Shown: positions 25,820 to 33,507 of the stretch, in pieces
Layout: every line of letters begins with the position of its first letter
How positions within the stretch are numbered: the first letter of the stretch is position 1
Assembly: GCA_050746125.1 (NCBI GenBank)
Contig: JBOGKX010000083.1
Coordinates: 1 to 64,000 of the forward strand
Direction: 5' to 3'
DNA: 64,000 nucleotides
Source of the DNA: JAJPKR01 sp050746125
GTDB taxonomy: Bacteria; Acidobacteriota; Terriglobia; Terriglobales; SCQP01
Notes under the pieces: generated by a model
What the model was told of the DNA's origin: nothing
What the model saw: only the letters and a program-made list of their open reading frames with translations
Database searches by the model: none
Position numbers and translations under genes: made by a program

Positions 25820-26443
25820 TTACGGTTGCGTGGGCGAGGCGGAAGAGGAGTGGCCCCCGCCCAAAGCCAAGCCGGCGGCGACCGCCGCCGCGGCGCCGAC
25901 TCCCACCGCGATCCAAACGACATTGTGTTTCGGGGGTGGTTGATCGCTGGCGCTGTGTCCCTGTTCTTGGTCCTGCTGCACTTGATAGGTCACGGCCGTA
26001 CCGGGCATGACGGTAATGGGACGCGCGAAACCTTCCAGTTGCAACGATCCGCGAATGGCATGCAGGTAGGCGCGGCCGCTAACGAGCAGAGTCGCCTCGT
26101 ACTCGGAAGCGCCGAGGGGATGAATCCGATAGTGGCCTTCACGAGTGGCGGTGGAGCCGTTTACATGCGCATAGCCGTGGCGCAAATCCAGGCTGAATAC
26201 CGCAATGGATGCCGCGGTCTTGTGCCCTAATTGAATGCTGTCCTGGCCCCAACGCAGATTGGCCGCGCCCTGGGGTGACGTGCTGATGCGATCGCCCCGC
26301 AAGAGAATTGCGCCAGCTTGCGCGGGGCGGCCGTTGACGAAGGCAGCGTCAGCGGCGCTGAGCTGCACCGGCGGCATGGTGGTCATGCCGGTTAATAGCA
26401 GTGAGAGAGCGAGGCAGAGCCAACCGGTGCGCAACCGATCCAT
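25820..26443 (-). CDS. FecR-domain periplasmic protein with C-terminal membrane anchor
   Basis: The 207-residue protein has a signal peptide (MDRLRTGWLCLALSLLLTG) and a FecR-like beta domain: AFVNGRPAQAGAILLRGD followed by ISTSPQGAANLRWGQDSIQLG. A C-terminal hydrophobic helix (VVWIAVGVGAAAAVAAGLAL) ends in a Ser/Gly/Pro tail. Here the FecR domain is not next to a sigma factor, so a regulator role is unlikely; FecR domains in EPS clusters of this phylum may have structural roles. It heads the minus-strand polysaccharide block, 19 nt before the TPR-like gene. Confidence 0.75.
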   Translation of the reverse strand: MDRLRTGWLCLALSLLLTGMTTMPPVQLSAADAAFVNGRPAQAGAILLRGDRISTSPQGAANLRWGQDSIQLGHKTAASIAVFSLDLRHGYAHVNGSTATREGHYRIHPLGASEYEATLLVSGRAYLHAIRGSLQLEGFARPITVMPGTAVTYQVQQDQEQGHSASDQPPPKHNVVWIAVGVGAAAAVAAGLALGGGHSSSASPTQP

Positions 26444-26624
26444 CTTAGAACCTCATCTTTGGCCACAGGGCCAAAACAAAAATGGGAGCGCGTGAAGTAT
26501 TGCTTCCGAGCGGCAAAAAGACAATCGGCCAGGAGTATATGGGTTGGCCCCATCCTTCGGATCACGCTGCGCGCTGCATCATTCCTTCGGACTAGGCCGA
26601 AACAGCTAAGGCGAAACGCCGAAC

Positions 26625-29600
26625 CTAGCCGATGGGCGAGAGTCCGGCGGCGCGCAACTGCGCGTTGAGCTGGGCCAAGGAGGCGCCGCGCAGCCGGTGC
26701 CAGCGGCCTTCGAGGCCGGACCAGACCTGGCGCTCGTGGGCGACGGCTTGGATCGCCTGCTGGGTAGGCGCCACGTCGGCGCCCTGCAATAGATTCATCA
26801 GCGCGAAGGAATTGAAACGCGCGGCGGTGAGAGTGGGCGGACTGCCGGAGGCGGCGGCGAAAAAGAAGGCGAAGCGCCCGCGGCCGCCGCCGCCCGCGAG
26901 ATCTTGCGCCTCTTTGTCGAAAGCGGCAAGCGCGGCGGCGGCACCGGTGCCAGCGCTGGGCTGCCGTTGCTTGACCTGATCGCGCAACTGGCGCAGCCGA
27001 TCTAGGGCTTGGCCGGCAGCCACGGCGATGTCGTACATCTGTTTCGAGAGGCGATACTGGGCGGCCAGGCCGGCGGCCGGCGTGTGCACGCGCGGATCCA
27101 TGCGGACGGTGAGCGGTTGCGAGTAGGTGCGGCCGGCGACGGCGAGGGTGACGGTATAGGCTCCGGGCAGGACCCAGGGCGAGGTAGGCGCGGGGCCGGT
27201 CTCATGAACGACCGCTTGCATGGGATAGCGCGCGGGCATGCCAGGCGCCGGCGTAATGTGCAGGTCCCAGATGAAACGATGCTCCCCAGCCAGCGCCGAT
27301 AAATGTTCGGCGGGGCGCACCCAGTAGGTTGGAATATCGAGGCGGGGATCGATTCGAGGGATAGGGTCGTCGCTTGAATAGCTTCGCACCAGGCTGCCGT
27401 CGGCGGCGCGGATCGCAAGCTGTACCGGACCGGCAGCCGCGCTTGGCAGGTAGTAGTCGAGGATGGCGCCGTCTGGCGGATTCTGCCCGGCGGGCACATC
27501 GGGCGGGAGAGGCGTATCGGTGTTCTCGTCCCAGCGCACGCGCCAGGCAGTCGCGGGGCGATAGAGATAGGGATGGCCGGCGGCGCCGGCGGCCCGGATT
27601 TGGCGCAGCGGAGTGATGTCGTCGAGAATCCAGAAGCCGCGCCCGTGCGTTCCAGCGATAAGATCGTCACCCTTGATTTGCAGGTCGCGGATCGACGTAG
27701 CGGGCATGTTCAGGCGCAGCGATTGCCATTGCGCGCCGTCGTCGAAGGAGACATAAACCTGATTTTCGCAGCCGGCGAAGAGCAGGCCCGGGCGCTTGGG
27801 GTCCTCGCGCACGACGTTGACGGCCGCGCCGGCGGGAATGCCGCCGACGATCTCGGTCCAGGTCCTGCCGCCGTCATGGGTGCGGTAGATGTGGGGGCTG
27901 AGGTCGTCGAGACGAAACGTATTTATTGCCGCGTAGGCGGTCTGGGCGTCGAAATGGCCGGCCTCGAGGGCGGAGACCTTTTGCCAGGTGGTCAACTGCG
28001 GCGGGGTGACGTTGCTCCAATGCCCGCCGCCGTCGCGGGTGACCCAGATCAAGCCATCGTCGGTGCCGGCCCAGATTAGGCCCGGCTTGAGCGGCGAGGG
28101 AGAGACGGCATAGATGACGCCGCGATCCGTCGGGCGAGCGGCGGGCGTGCCGGCGTATTGGCCGAGGCTGGGCGGGTCTTGCCAAGTCTTGCGGCTGAGA
28201 TCGGGGCTGATTTGCCGCCAGCTATCGCCGCCATTGCGAGTCTCCCAGAGGGTATTGCCGGCATAGAACAGCAGATGGGGATCGAGGGGCGAGAAGATCA
28301 GCGGCGCGGTGCGCAAGGCGCGGAACGAGCGGGAACGCAGCGCTTGCGGGGCCACGTCGGCAGCCTGGCCGGTGCGGCGGTCGAAGCGGGTGAGCTTGCC
28401 GCCGAATACCAAGTTCGAGTCGAGCGGATCGGGGGCCACGGCGGCGTATTCCTCGGCGCCCACGGGCAGCCAATCGCGGACGGTGATCTCGCCCCAGTTG
28501 CCGCGGCTCGACACGCAGACCGAACCGCTATCCTGCTGGCCGCTGCAAACTCGGTATGGGAAGGCGTTGTCGGTCGCGACGTGATAGACCTGGGCCGTGG
28601 GCTGGTTGTACCAAGAGCTCCAGCTGTGCCCGCCGTTGACGGAGATGATGGCGCCCTGATCGCTGCCGACAAGCAGGACGGCGGGGTTGCCGGGATCGAT
28701 CCAGACGCTTTGATAGTCGTCGCCGCCGGGAGCGCCGCGCAGCCCGGTCCAGGTGCGGCCGCCGTCGGCCGATTTCCATAGCACCGGCGTGCAGACATAG
28801 ACGACGTCGGGGTTTTTCGGATCGACGACAGGGACGGGCAAATCGCCGCCGCCGATGCGCGAGTTGGGGCGCGGATCGTCGGTGATGCGCGTCCAGTTGG
28901 CGCCGGCATCGTCGGAGCGATTGAAGCCGACGCTGCGGCCGGCAGCGACCGAGGCGTAGAGGCGCGAGGGCTGGCTGGGCGCGATGGCGATGTTGACCTG
29001 GGTGACGCCGGTGGGTAAGCCCTGTGTCAGCGGCTGCCAGGTCGAGCCACCATCCGTGGATTTGAATAGGCCGCCGTCCGCCCCGCCGAATTCGCCGTTT
29101 TCCCACGGTCCTTCCTGCGCCTGCCACAGGGCGGCGTAAACCACGGTGGGGTCGGAGGGATCGATGGCGACATCGGAACCGCCGGTGTAGGGGTTTTTAT
29201 AGAGGACACGCTCAAAGCTTTGGCCGCCGTCCGTGGAGCGGTAGATGCCGCGCTCGGGGTTGGGGCCGTAGGGATGGCCGAGGACGGCCACGAAGAGGCG
29301 GTTGGGGTCGCGGGGATCGACGGCAATTTTGGCGATCTGTTGGCCATCGCGCAAGCCGAGGTGGACCCAGGTGCGGCCGGCGTCGGTGGATTTGTAGATG
29401 CCGTCGCCGACGGAGAGATCGGGGCGGTGCAAGCCTTCGCCGCTTCCCACATAAATCACGTTGGGATCGGAAGGAGCGACGACCAGCGCGCCAATCGAGC
29501 CGGTGGGCTCGTGATCGAAGATGGGCTTCCAGGTGCGGCCGTAGTCGGTGCTTTTCCAAACGCCGCCATCCACGGCGCCGATGTAGAAAACGTTGGGTTC

Positions 29601-29768
29601 GCCGACGACGCCGCTGGCGGCGCGGGTGCGGCCGCCGCGATAAGGGCCGATGCCGCGCCAGCGCAGGCCGGCGAAGAGGCTCGGGGACGGCGACTGGGCG
29701 AGGACGGGAAAAGCACCGGCGAGGCAAAGCAGGCCAGCGGCGTAGAGAAGCGGGCGAAGGCGGCGCAT
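26625..29768 (-). CDS. Secreted VPS10/sortilin-like BNR beta-propeller protein
   Basis: The 1047-residue exported protein has a signal peptide (MRRLRPLLYAAGLLCLAGAF, then PVLAQ). At least ten BNR/Asp-box repeats follow, of the form S-x-D-x-G-x-T-W (GGVWKSTDYGRTW, GIYKSTDAGRTW, GLFKSTDGGSTW, HIYRTHDGGRTW). This gives a tandem propeller of the sortilin/Ycf48 superfamily. A C-terminal region (about 830-1047) has a beta sandwich, then helices. These giant proteins are common in acidobacteria, often annotated as glycosyl hydrolases, without a proven activity. The ATG at 29768 is preceded by GGAG. It is transcribed alone. Confidence 0.88.
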   Translation of the reverse strand: MRRLRPLLYAAGLLCLAGAFPVLAQSPSPSLFAGLRWRGIGPYRGGRTRAASGVVGEPNVFYIGAVDGGVWKSTDYGRTWKPIFDHEPTGSIGALVVAPSDPNVIYVGSGEGLHRPDLSVGDGIYKSTDAGRTWVHLGLRDGQQIAKIAVDPRDPNRLFVAVLGHPYGPNPERGIYRSTDGGQSFERVLYKNPYTGGSDVAIDPSDPTVVYAALWQAQEGPWENGEFGGADGGLFKSTDGGSTWQPLTQGLPTGVTQVNIAIAPSQPSRLYASVAAGRSVGFNRSDDAGANWTRITDDPRPNSRIGGGDLPVPVVDPKNPDVVYVCTPVLWKSADGGRTWTGLRGAPGGDDYQSVWIDPGNPAVLLVGSDQGAIISVNGGHSWSSWYNQPTAQVYHVATDNAFPYRVCSGQQDSGSVCVSSRGNWGEITVRDWLPVGAEEYAAVAPDPLDSNLVFGGKLTRFDRRTGQAADVAPQALRSRSFRALRTAPLIFSPLDPHLLFYAGNTLWETRNGGDSWRQISPDLSRKTWQDPPSLGQYAGTPAARPTDRGVIYAVSPSPLKPGLIWAGTDDGLIWVTRDGGGHWSNVTPPQLTTWQKVSALEAGHFDAQTAYAAINTFRLDDLSPHIYRTHDGGRTWTEIVGGIPAGAAVNVVREDPKRPGLLFAGCENQVYVSFDDGAQWQSLRLNMPATSIRDLQIKGDDLIAGTHGRGFWILDDITPLRQIRAAGAAGHPYLYRPATAWRVRWDENTDTPLPPDVPAGQNPPDGAILDYYLPSAAAGPVQLAIRAADGSLVRSYSSDDPIPRIDPRLDIPTYWVRPAEHLSALAGEHRFIWDLHITPAPGMPARYPMQAVVHETGPAPTSPWVLPGAYTVTLAVAGRTYSQPLTVRMDPRVHTPAAGLAAQYRLSKQMYDIAVAAGQALDRLRQLRDQVKQRQPSAGTGAAAALAAFDKEAQDLAGGGGRGRFAFFFAAASGSPPTLTAARFNSFALMNLLQGADVAPTQQAIQAVAHERQVWSGLEGRWHRLRGASLAQLNAQLRAAGLSPIG

Positions 29769-29811
29769 AGGAGCTCCGGTCGGGGAACGTTGCAGTGTAG
29801 TTGAATTTTGG

Positions 29812-29917
29812 GCGTGGCGATAGGCGTCGCATAGCGTCGTTGGCAGTCGCTCGGCCTCCTTCACGTACACCTGGGTACGCTCAGTCGGCCTCGCTCCTGC
29901 CGCCTCGCCCTGCTCGC
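29812..29917 (+). repeat. Intergenic repeat unit, copy 1
   Basis: This unit opens with GGCGATAGGCGTCGCATAG, then GCGTCGTTG. It contains CTGGGTACGCT (29871-29881) and closes with CGCCTCGCCCTGCTCGC (29901-29917). The same three blocks occur in the same order in copy 2. It lies upstream of the VPS10-like gene, so it occupies that gene's promoter side. Confidence 0.65.
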
Positions 29918-29980
29918 CTCTCGCCACGCTCCGATGACATGGTGGGTTGCGGCGCCGGCGCGGCGGCAGTTGAGGTGCGG

Positions 29981-30116
29981 GCGCGGCGATAGGCGTCGCA
30001 TCGCGTCGTTGTCGGGCAGCCGGGCTTGCTCACGCGAGGCATCACTTGGCGCTCTGCTGCGCTTCGCTTCTGGGTACGCTGCGCCGCCCGGCTGCCCTCC
30101 GCCTCGCCCTGCTCGC
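29981..30116 (+). repeat. Intergenic repeat unit, copy 2
   Basis: This is the same block order as copy 1: GGCGATAGGCGTCGCATCG with GCGTCGTTG at the start, TGGGTACGCT at 30071-30080 and CGCCTCGCCCTGCTCGC at 30100-30116. It is about 30 nt longer through an internal insertion. An internal 26-nt segment (30047-30073, beginning TTGGCGCTCTGCTGCGCTTC) recurs with few differences at 30125-30150. Confidence 0.65.
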
Positions 30117-30189
30117 GGCATTTGTTGGCGCTCCGCTGTGCTTCGCTTGGCCGCGCTCGGGTGTGGTTTGTGGGTGCGGGCATCCTCTC

Positions 30190-30230
30190 GGCGGCAGTAA
30201 CGGTTGCGGGCGTGGCGATAGGCGTCGGAG
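30190..30230 (+). repeat. Intergenic repeat unit, copy 3 (partial)
   Basis: A partial copy of about 40 nt (GGCGGCAGT, a short variable part, then GCGTGGCGATAGGCGTCGG) matches the leader and opening block of copy 2 (29960-30000) with a few changes, then diverges. It ends the repeat field 165 nt before the rhodanese gene. Confidence 0.6.
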
Positions 30231-30394
30231 AAGAGGGGCTAGGGGTCAGGGATCAGGGATCAGCAGAGAGGACTGGGCGCTGGCAGCGGGTCGTGGGTCA
30301 TCGCCCAGGAAGGAGGCAGCGGGCGGCGTACTCGGAGGCAGTTGGAGCGAGATCGGCGGCATCGAGTTGCGGAGGCGGGGGACGGCAGAGCAAC

Positions 30395-30883
30395 ATGAGG
30401 AGCATGGCATGGACACGGCGAGAGTTCTTGGCGAGGACGGGTCTGGGGATGGGAGCGGTGGCGGCGGCATGGCCGGCGATGGCATTGAGCGCACCAGAGG
30501 CGGGCGAAAACCTGGTGATGCCGGCGCAATTGGCGGAGCGGCTGCGGCGGCACGAACGGATGCTGATCTTGCAGGTCGGCTTTGCCACGCTGTACCGCGC
30601 CGCCCACATTCCCGGCAGCGAGTACGCTGGTCCGGCTTCGAAGACCAAGGGGTTGGCGGCCCTGCGGCGCCGGCTGGGGCGGGCGCGGCGCGATCGCGCG
30701 GTCGTGCTCTACTGCGGCTGCTGTCCGTGGCGGAAGTGCCCGAACATTCATCCCGCCGCGGCAGCGGCGCGCCAGCTTGGCTGGCGCCGCATCGAGCTGC
30801 TCTATTTGCCCGACAGCTTCGCGCAAGACTGGGTGCGAGCGGGGTATCCGGCCGCCGGGCGGGATTTTCCGACTCCGGCCTAG
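30395..30883 (+). CDS. Tat-exported rhodanese-like domain protein with Cys-rich active-site loop
   Basis: The 162-residue protein begins with a twin-arginine-type signal (TRREFLARTGLGMGAVAAA). A rhodanese fold follows (MLILQVGFATLYRAAHIPGS, VVLYCGCCPW). The active-site loop holds Cys107, Cys109, Cys110 and Cys115 (YCGCCPWRKCPN), more cysteines than the usual single nucleophile. This could allow metal binding or disulfide exchange rather than plain sulfurtransfer. The start may be the ATG at 30395 or 30404. Its stop codon overlaps that of the convergent HAD gene through a shared CTAG. Confidence 0.8.
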   Translation: MRSMAWTRREFLARTGLGMGAVAAAWPAMALSAPEAGENLVMPAQLAERLRRHERMLILQVGFATLYRAAHIPGSEYAGPASKTKGLAALRRRLGRARRDRAVVLYCGCCPWRKCPNIHPAAAAARQLGWRRIELLYLPDSFAQDWVRAGYPAAGRDFPTPA

Positions 30884-31587
30884 GCGGCGCGGCGGCTGGG
30901 GGGCGCGGCGCCGAGCAACGAGACGACGGCGGCGTTCAGGTCGACGGCGCGCAGATGCGGCGGGTGCATGGCGGGATGAAAGGCGAGATCGTCATCGCGT
31001 ATCCAGACGGTGAGCAAGCCGGCGTGATAGCCGCCCTGAATGTCCCAACTGTGGGCGGAAATCAGTGCGGTCTCTTGTGGGCGCGCGTTCATGATGCGAG
31101 CGGCGAGGCGATAAACCTCGGCGGCGGGCTTAAAACGCCCGACATCTTCGGCCGAGGCGATGGGGTGATGGGCGCTCCACAAGCCGGCCCGCTCGAGCAT
31201 GCGGCGGACCAGGCGGGGTCCGAGGTTGGTGGCGAAGCCATAGGGCACGCCGGCGCGATCCAAGTGGTGGCAGGCGGTGCCGGCGTAATGATCGATATCC
31301 AGCGCCGCGAAGCCCTCGGTGACCCAGTGCGCTCGTTCCATGTCGAAGGCGATGCCATGCTCGCCCGCCAGCACCCTGAGCGAGGCTGCGGCGACATGGT
31401 CGAACGGCGTGAAGCTGCCGGTGGTTTCCAGGGCCTGCGCGTCACGGAGCGAGCGCGCCATCCAGAGGGGAAGGCACTGCGGGGGCAAGCCGGCGCGTTG
31501 CAGGCGCGTCCGCAAGGGCGCGAGCGGGAAGAGCGTTCCCAACAGGTCGAAGACGACGGCGGAACAAGTGAGCGTGGCCACATTCAT
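30880..31587 (-). CDS. HAD superfamily hydrolase, haloacid dehalogenase type II-like
   Basis: The 235-residue protein has HAD motif I VVFDLLGTLF (nucleophile Asp), motif II GFATN, motif III Lys in VGRFKPAAEVY, and motif IV SAHSWDIQGG, which resembles the S-x-N/H-x-WD motif of L-2-haloacid dehalogenases. It is cytoplasmic and of typical length for type II dehalogenases. The substrate may be a halo-acid or an unrelated phosphate ester. The ATG at 31587 (MNVATL) was chosen; an extension to 31812 would cover the small ORF on the same strand. Its 3' end overlaps the rhodanese gene by 4 nt. Confidence 0.85.
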   Translation of the reverse strand: MNVATLTCSAVVFDLLGTLFPLAPLRTRLQRAGLPPQCLPLWMARSLRDAQALETTGSFTPFDHVAAASLRVLAGEHGIAFDMERAHWVTEGFAALDIDHYAGTACHHLDRAGVPYGFATNLGPRLVRRMLERAGLWSAHHPIASAEDVGRFKPAAEVYRLAARIMNARPQETALISAHSWDIQGGYHAGLLTVWIRDDDLAFHPAMHPPHLRAVDLNAAVVSLLGAAPPSRRAA

Positions 31588-31672
31588 AAGATGCCGCGAG
31601 CGAAGATACCGTCGCGGGTCGGCACGCGAGTCCGCGCTGCGATGGGTTGGATAGTGCGCTTCGATCCGCGGC

Positions 31673-31864
31673 TCAATCGAGGATGGGTTCGCCGCTAACC
31701 GGGCAGACCCAAGCGGAAAGATGCCCCAGTCCGCGCGCATCCACGCTGGCAGGCAAGGTGATTTCGCGCAGGGGCTGGCCATGGAGCCGGCATATCCACA
31801 CACCGTTTTCATCGCGCTCGCGGCCGCAGCGCGTCGATTGGGAGGCTTGAGTGATCTCGGCCAT
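31673..31864 (-). CDS. Small Cys-containing protein downstream of selC, unknown function
   Basis: This 63-residue frame begins MAEITQASQSTRC and contains GVWICRLHGQPLREI and AWVCPVSGEPILD. Three Cys and one His (CRLHG, CPVSG) could form a small metal site. There is no match I can name. It begins 25 nt after the 3' end of the tRNA-Sec gene on the same strand and has no obvious Shine-Dalgarno. Base composition and the ordered motif favour a real gene, but it may be a chance frame. Confidence 0.45.
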   Translation of the reverse strand: MAEITQASQSTRCGRERDENGVWICRLHGQPLREITLPASVDARGLGHLSAWVCPVSGEPILD

Positions 31865-31888
31865 GGCGTCGTGCCGGCTCAGCGGTCC

Positions 31889-31983
31889 TGGCGGAAGCGT
31901 GTCGGGGTCGAACCGACCGCCCCATCATCGACGGGGCCACTGGTTTTGAAGACCAGGACAGCCACCGGGCCGCATGCGCTTCC
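31889..31983 (-). tRNA. selC: Selenocysteine tRNA (tRNA-Sec, anticodon UCA)
   Basis: The 95-nt minus-strand sequence starts GGAAGCGC and ends CGCTTCCGCCA with encoded CCA. The anticodon arm is CTGGT-CTTCAAA-ACCAG with UCA anticodon (31947-31949). It has a six-pair D stem with tetraloop, a long variable arm with a five-pair stem (GCCCC/GGGGC), and a T arm GTCGG-TTCGACC-CCGAC. These are the distinguishing tRNA-Sec features. The eighth acceptor pair is C-A rather than Watson-Crick. A TAGAAT at 31990-31995 is positioned for transcription to start at the tRNA 5' end. SelA, SelB and SelD are not encoded in the window. Confidence 0.95.
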
Positions 31984-31989
31984 TCCGGC

Positions 31990-31995
31990 ATTCTA
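31990..31995 (-). promoter_or_regulatory. Candidate -10 element (TAGAAT) for selC
   Basis: TAGAAT on the minus strand ends 6 nt before the first base of tRNA-Sec, as expected if transcription starts at or just before the mature 5' end. No convincing -35 is present at 17-nt spacing. Confidence 0.35.
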
Positions 31996-32060
31996 ACAAA
32001 GACGCGGTCAGCGGCTTTGTGGGACAATCAGCAGGCGCAAGGGCAGAGGAGACAGGAGTT

Positions 32061-32567
32061 ATGCCCAAGGCGAAGACCCGGCCGGAAGCGGTAGCGGATG
32101 CAGCGCTGCGGCGCCAATTGACGGAACTGCTGCGCGGCGGGCACGCGCATGTGACCTTCGAAGCCGCGGTGCAGGGCATCGCGCCCGCGGATCGCGGGCG
32201 GCGCGCGCGCGGGCTGCCGCATAGCGCCTGGGAATTGCTGGAACACCTGCGCATCGCTCAGTGGGACATCCTGGAATTCAGCCGCAACGAACGGCACGTC
32301 TCGCCGAGTTTTCCCGACGGCTACTGGCCGATGCAGGCGGCGCCGCCGAGGGCCGCCGCCTGGGCGCATAGCGTGCGCGCCTTCCAGGCCGATCTGGAAG
32401 CGATGGTGGCGCTAGTCAACGCGCCCGAGAGCGATCTGCTTGCCGCATTTCCTCATGGCGAGGGCCAGAATCTGCTGCGCGAGGCCTTGCTGGTGGCCGA
32501 CCACAACGCCTACCACTTGGGGCAATTGGTGATGTTCCGCCAGCTACTCGGCAACTGGCGGGGCTAA
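32061..32567 (+). CDS. DinB-like / YfiT superfamily protein
   Basis: The 168-residue four-helix protein shows DinB-family features: SAWELLEHLRIAQWDILEFS with a metal-binding His in the first helix pair, and VADHNAYHLGQLVMFRQLLG with the paired His residues. Members use a divalent metal to bind thiols or act in stress responses. The exact reaction is unknown. The ATG at 32061 follows ACAGGAGTT, a good ribosome site. It is divergent from selC and directly followed by a permease remnant. Confidence 0.85.
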   Translation: MPKAKTRPEAVADAALRRQLTELLRGGHAHVTFEAAVQGIAPADRGRRARGLPHSAWELLEHLRIAQWDILEFSRNERHVSPSFPDGYWPMQAAPPRAAAWAHSVRAFQADLEAMVALVNAPESDLLAAFPHGEGQNLLREALLVADHNAYHLGQLVMFRQLLGNWRG

Positions 32568-32577
32568 CCGAGCGGCT

Positions 32578-32733
32578 GTGGCGGCGGCGCTGCTCTTCGA
32601 GCTGAAGCCGCGCGATCCGGCGGCGCTGGGCCTGGCGATCGCCGGCTTGGCCACGATTGCGCTGGGGGCGAGCCTGGGTCCGGCGTGGCGGGCGGCAAAG
32701 CTGGATCCGATGATGGCGCTGCGGTACGAGTAG
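32578..32733 (+). pseudogene. 3' remnant of an FtsX/MacB-type ABC transporter permease
   Basis: Starting 10 nt after the DinB stop, the frame reads LLFELKPRDPAALGLAI, then LGASLGPAWRAAKLDP and MMALRYE before TAG. This is the conserved end of the large FtsX-like permeases (ADOP type) abundant in acidobacteria: the last transmembrane helix and the terminal PxxALRYE. The other roughly 750 residues are missing and there is no start with a ribosome site, so it is a decayed stub left by deletion or rearrangement. Confidence 0.75.
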
Positions 32734-32741
32734 CGGCGGCA

Positions 32742-33476
32742 TTAATCGCGGGCAAAATGGCGCTCGACGCGAGCCAGGTCTTCGGCGGTATCCACGCCGA
32801 TCGAATCGAAGGGCGTCTCGGCGACCGCGATGGGCCAGCCGTTTTCGAGAAAGCGCAACTGCTCGAGCCGCTCCGCGGTCTCGAGGGCACCGGCGGGCCA
32901 CGCGCGAAAGGCGTCGAGGGCGCGGCGGGAGTAGGCGTAATAGCCGAGGTGCTTCCGATATAGCGGCGGGCCCTCGCGCGGGTAAGGAATGGGGGCGCGC
33001 GAGAAATAGAGGGCGCGGCCGCGGCGATCCAGGACCACTTTGACGATGTTGGGCGCGTCGGCTTCGGCGGCGGCGAGCGGCGTAGAGAGCGTTGCCACCT
33101 CGATGTCGGGGGCGGCGAAGAGGGCGTCGAGCAGGGCGTCGAGCATCTCCGCCCGCACCATTGGCTCGTCGCCTTGAATATTGACGACGGCTTCGATTTC
33201 GGGCGAGGCCGCCAGGACCTCGCCGATCCGATCGGTGCCGGAGGCGTGGGCGGAGGAGGTCATGGCTATCGGAATCGCCGCCTGGCGGCAATAGGCGGCG
33301 ATCTCGTCGGCATCGGTGGCTACCAGTACCTGGCGCAAGCGGCCGCAGGCGCGCGCGCCCTGGTAAACGCGGGCGATCATGGGCACGCCGGCGATGGGGC
33401 GCAGCGCCTTGCGCGCCAGCCGGGTCGAGGCCAGTCGCGCGGGAATGATTCCAACAACCGCGGCAGTGGAATGCAC
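32742..33476 (-). CDS. kdsB: 3-deoxy-manno-octulosonate cytidylyltransferase (CMP-KDO synthetase)
   Basis: KdsB activates KDO with CTP for attachment to lipid A. The 244-residue enzyme has IIPARLASTRLARKAL, VNIQGDEPMV, KVVLDRRGRALYFSRAPIPY and HLGYYAYSRRAL, all diagnostic. Length is normal. The presence of KDO activation indicates an LPS-type outer membrane. It is the last gene of a minus-strand run from ksgA, 31 nt after a small ORF. It starts with ATG; the first residues MHSTAAVVGIIPAR fit the family. Confidence 0.95.
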   Translation of the reverse strand: MHSTAAVVGIIPARLASTRLARKALRPIAGVPMIARVYQGARACGRLRQVLVATDADEIAAYCRQAAIPIAMTSSAHASGTDRIGEVLAASPEIEAVVNIQGDEPMVRAEMLDALLDALFAAPDIEVATLSTPLAAAEADAPNIVKVVLDRRGRALYFSRAPIPYPREGPPLYRKHLGYYAYSRRALDAFRAWPAGALETAERLEQLRFLENGWPIAVAETPFDSIGVDTAEDLARVERHFARD

Positions 33477-33507
33477 CTGCCAATTCTAACGGCCCCGGCG
33501 GCGCGCG

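Noticed and set aside
29769..30394. CRISPR-like array
   Set aside because: The repeats are few, unequal in length (106 and 136 nt units) and lack regular spacers, and no cas gene is present.
30046..31698. A 550-codon open frame on the plus strand
   Set aside because: It runs through the repeat field, the rhodanese gene and antisense to the HAD gene. Its product is Gly/Ala/Arg-rich without motifs, while the rhodanese and HAD frames carry clear family motifs.
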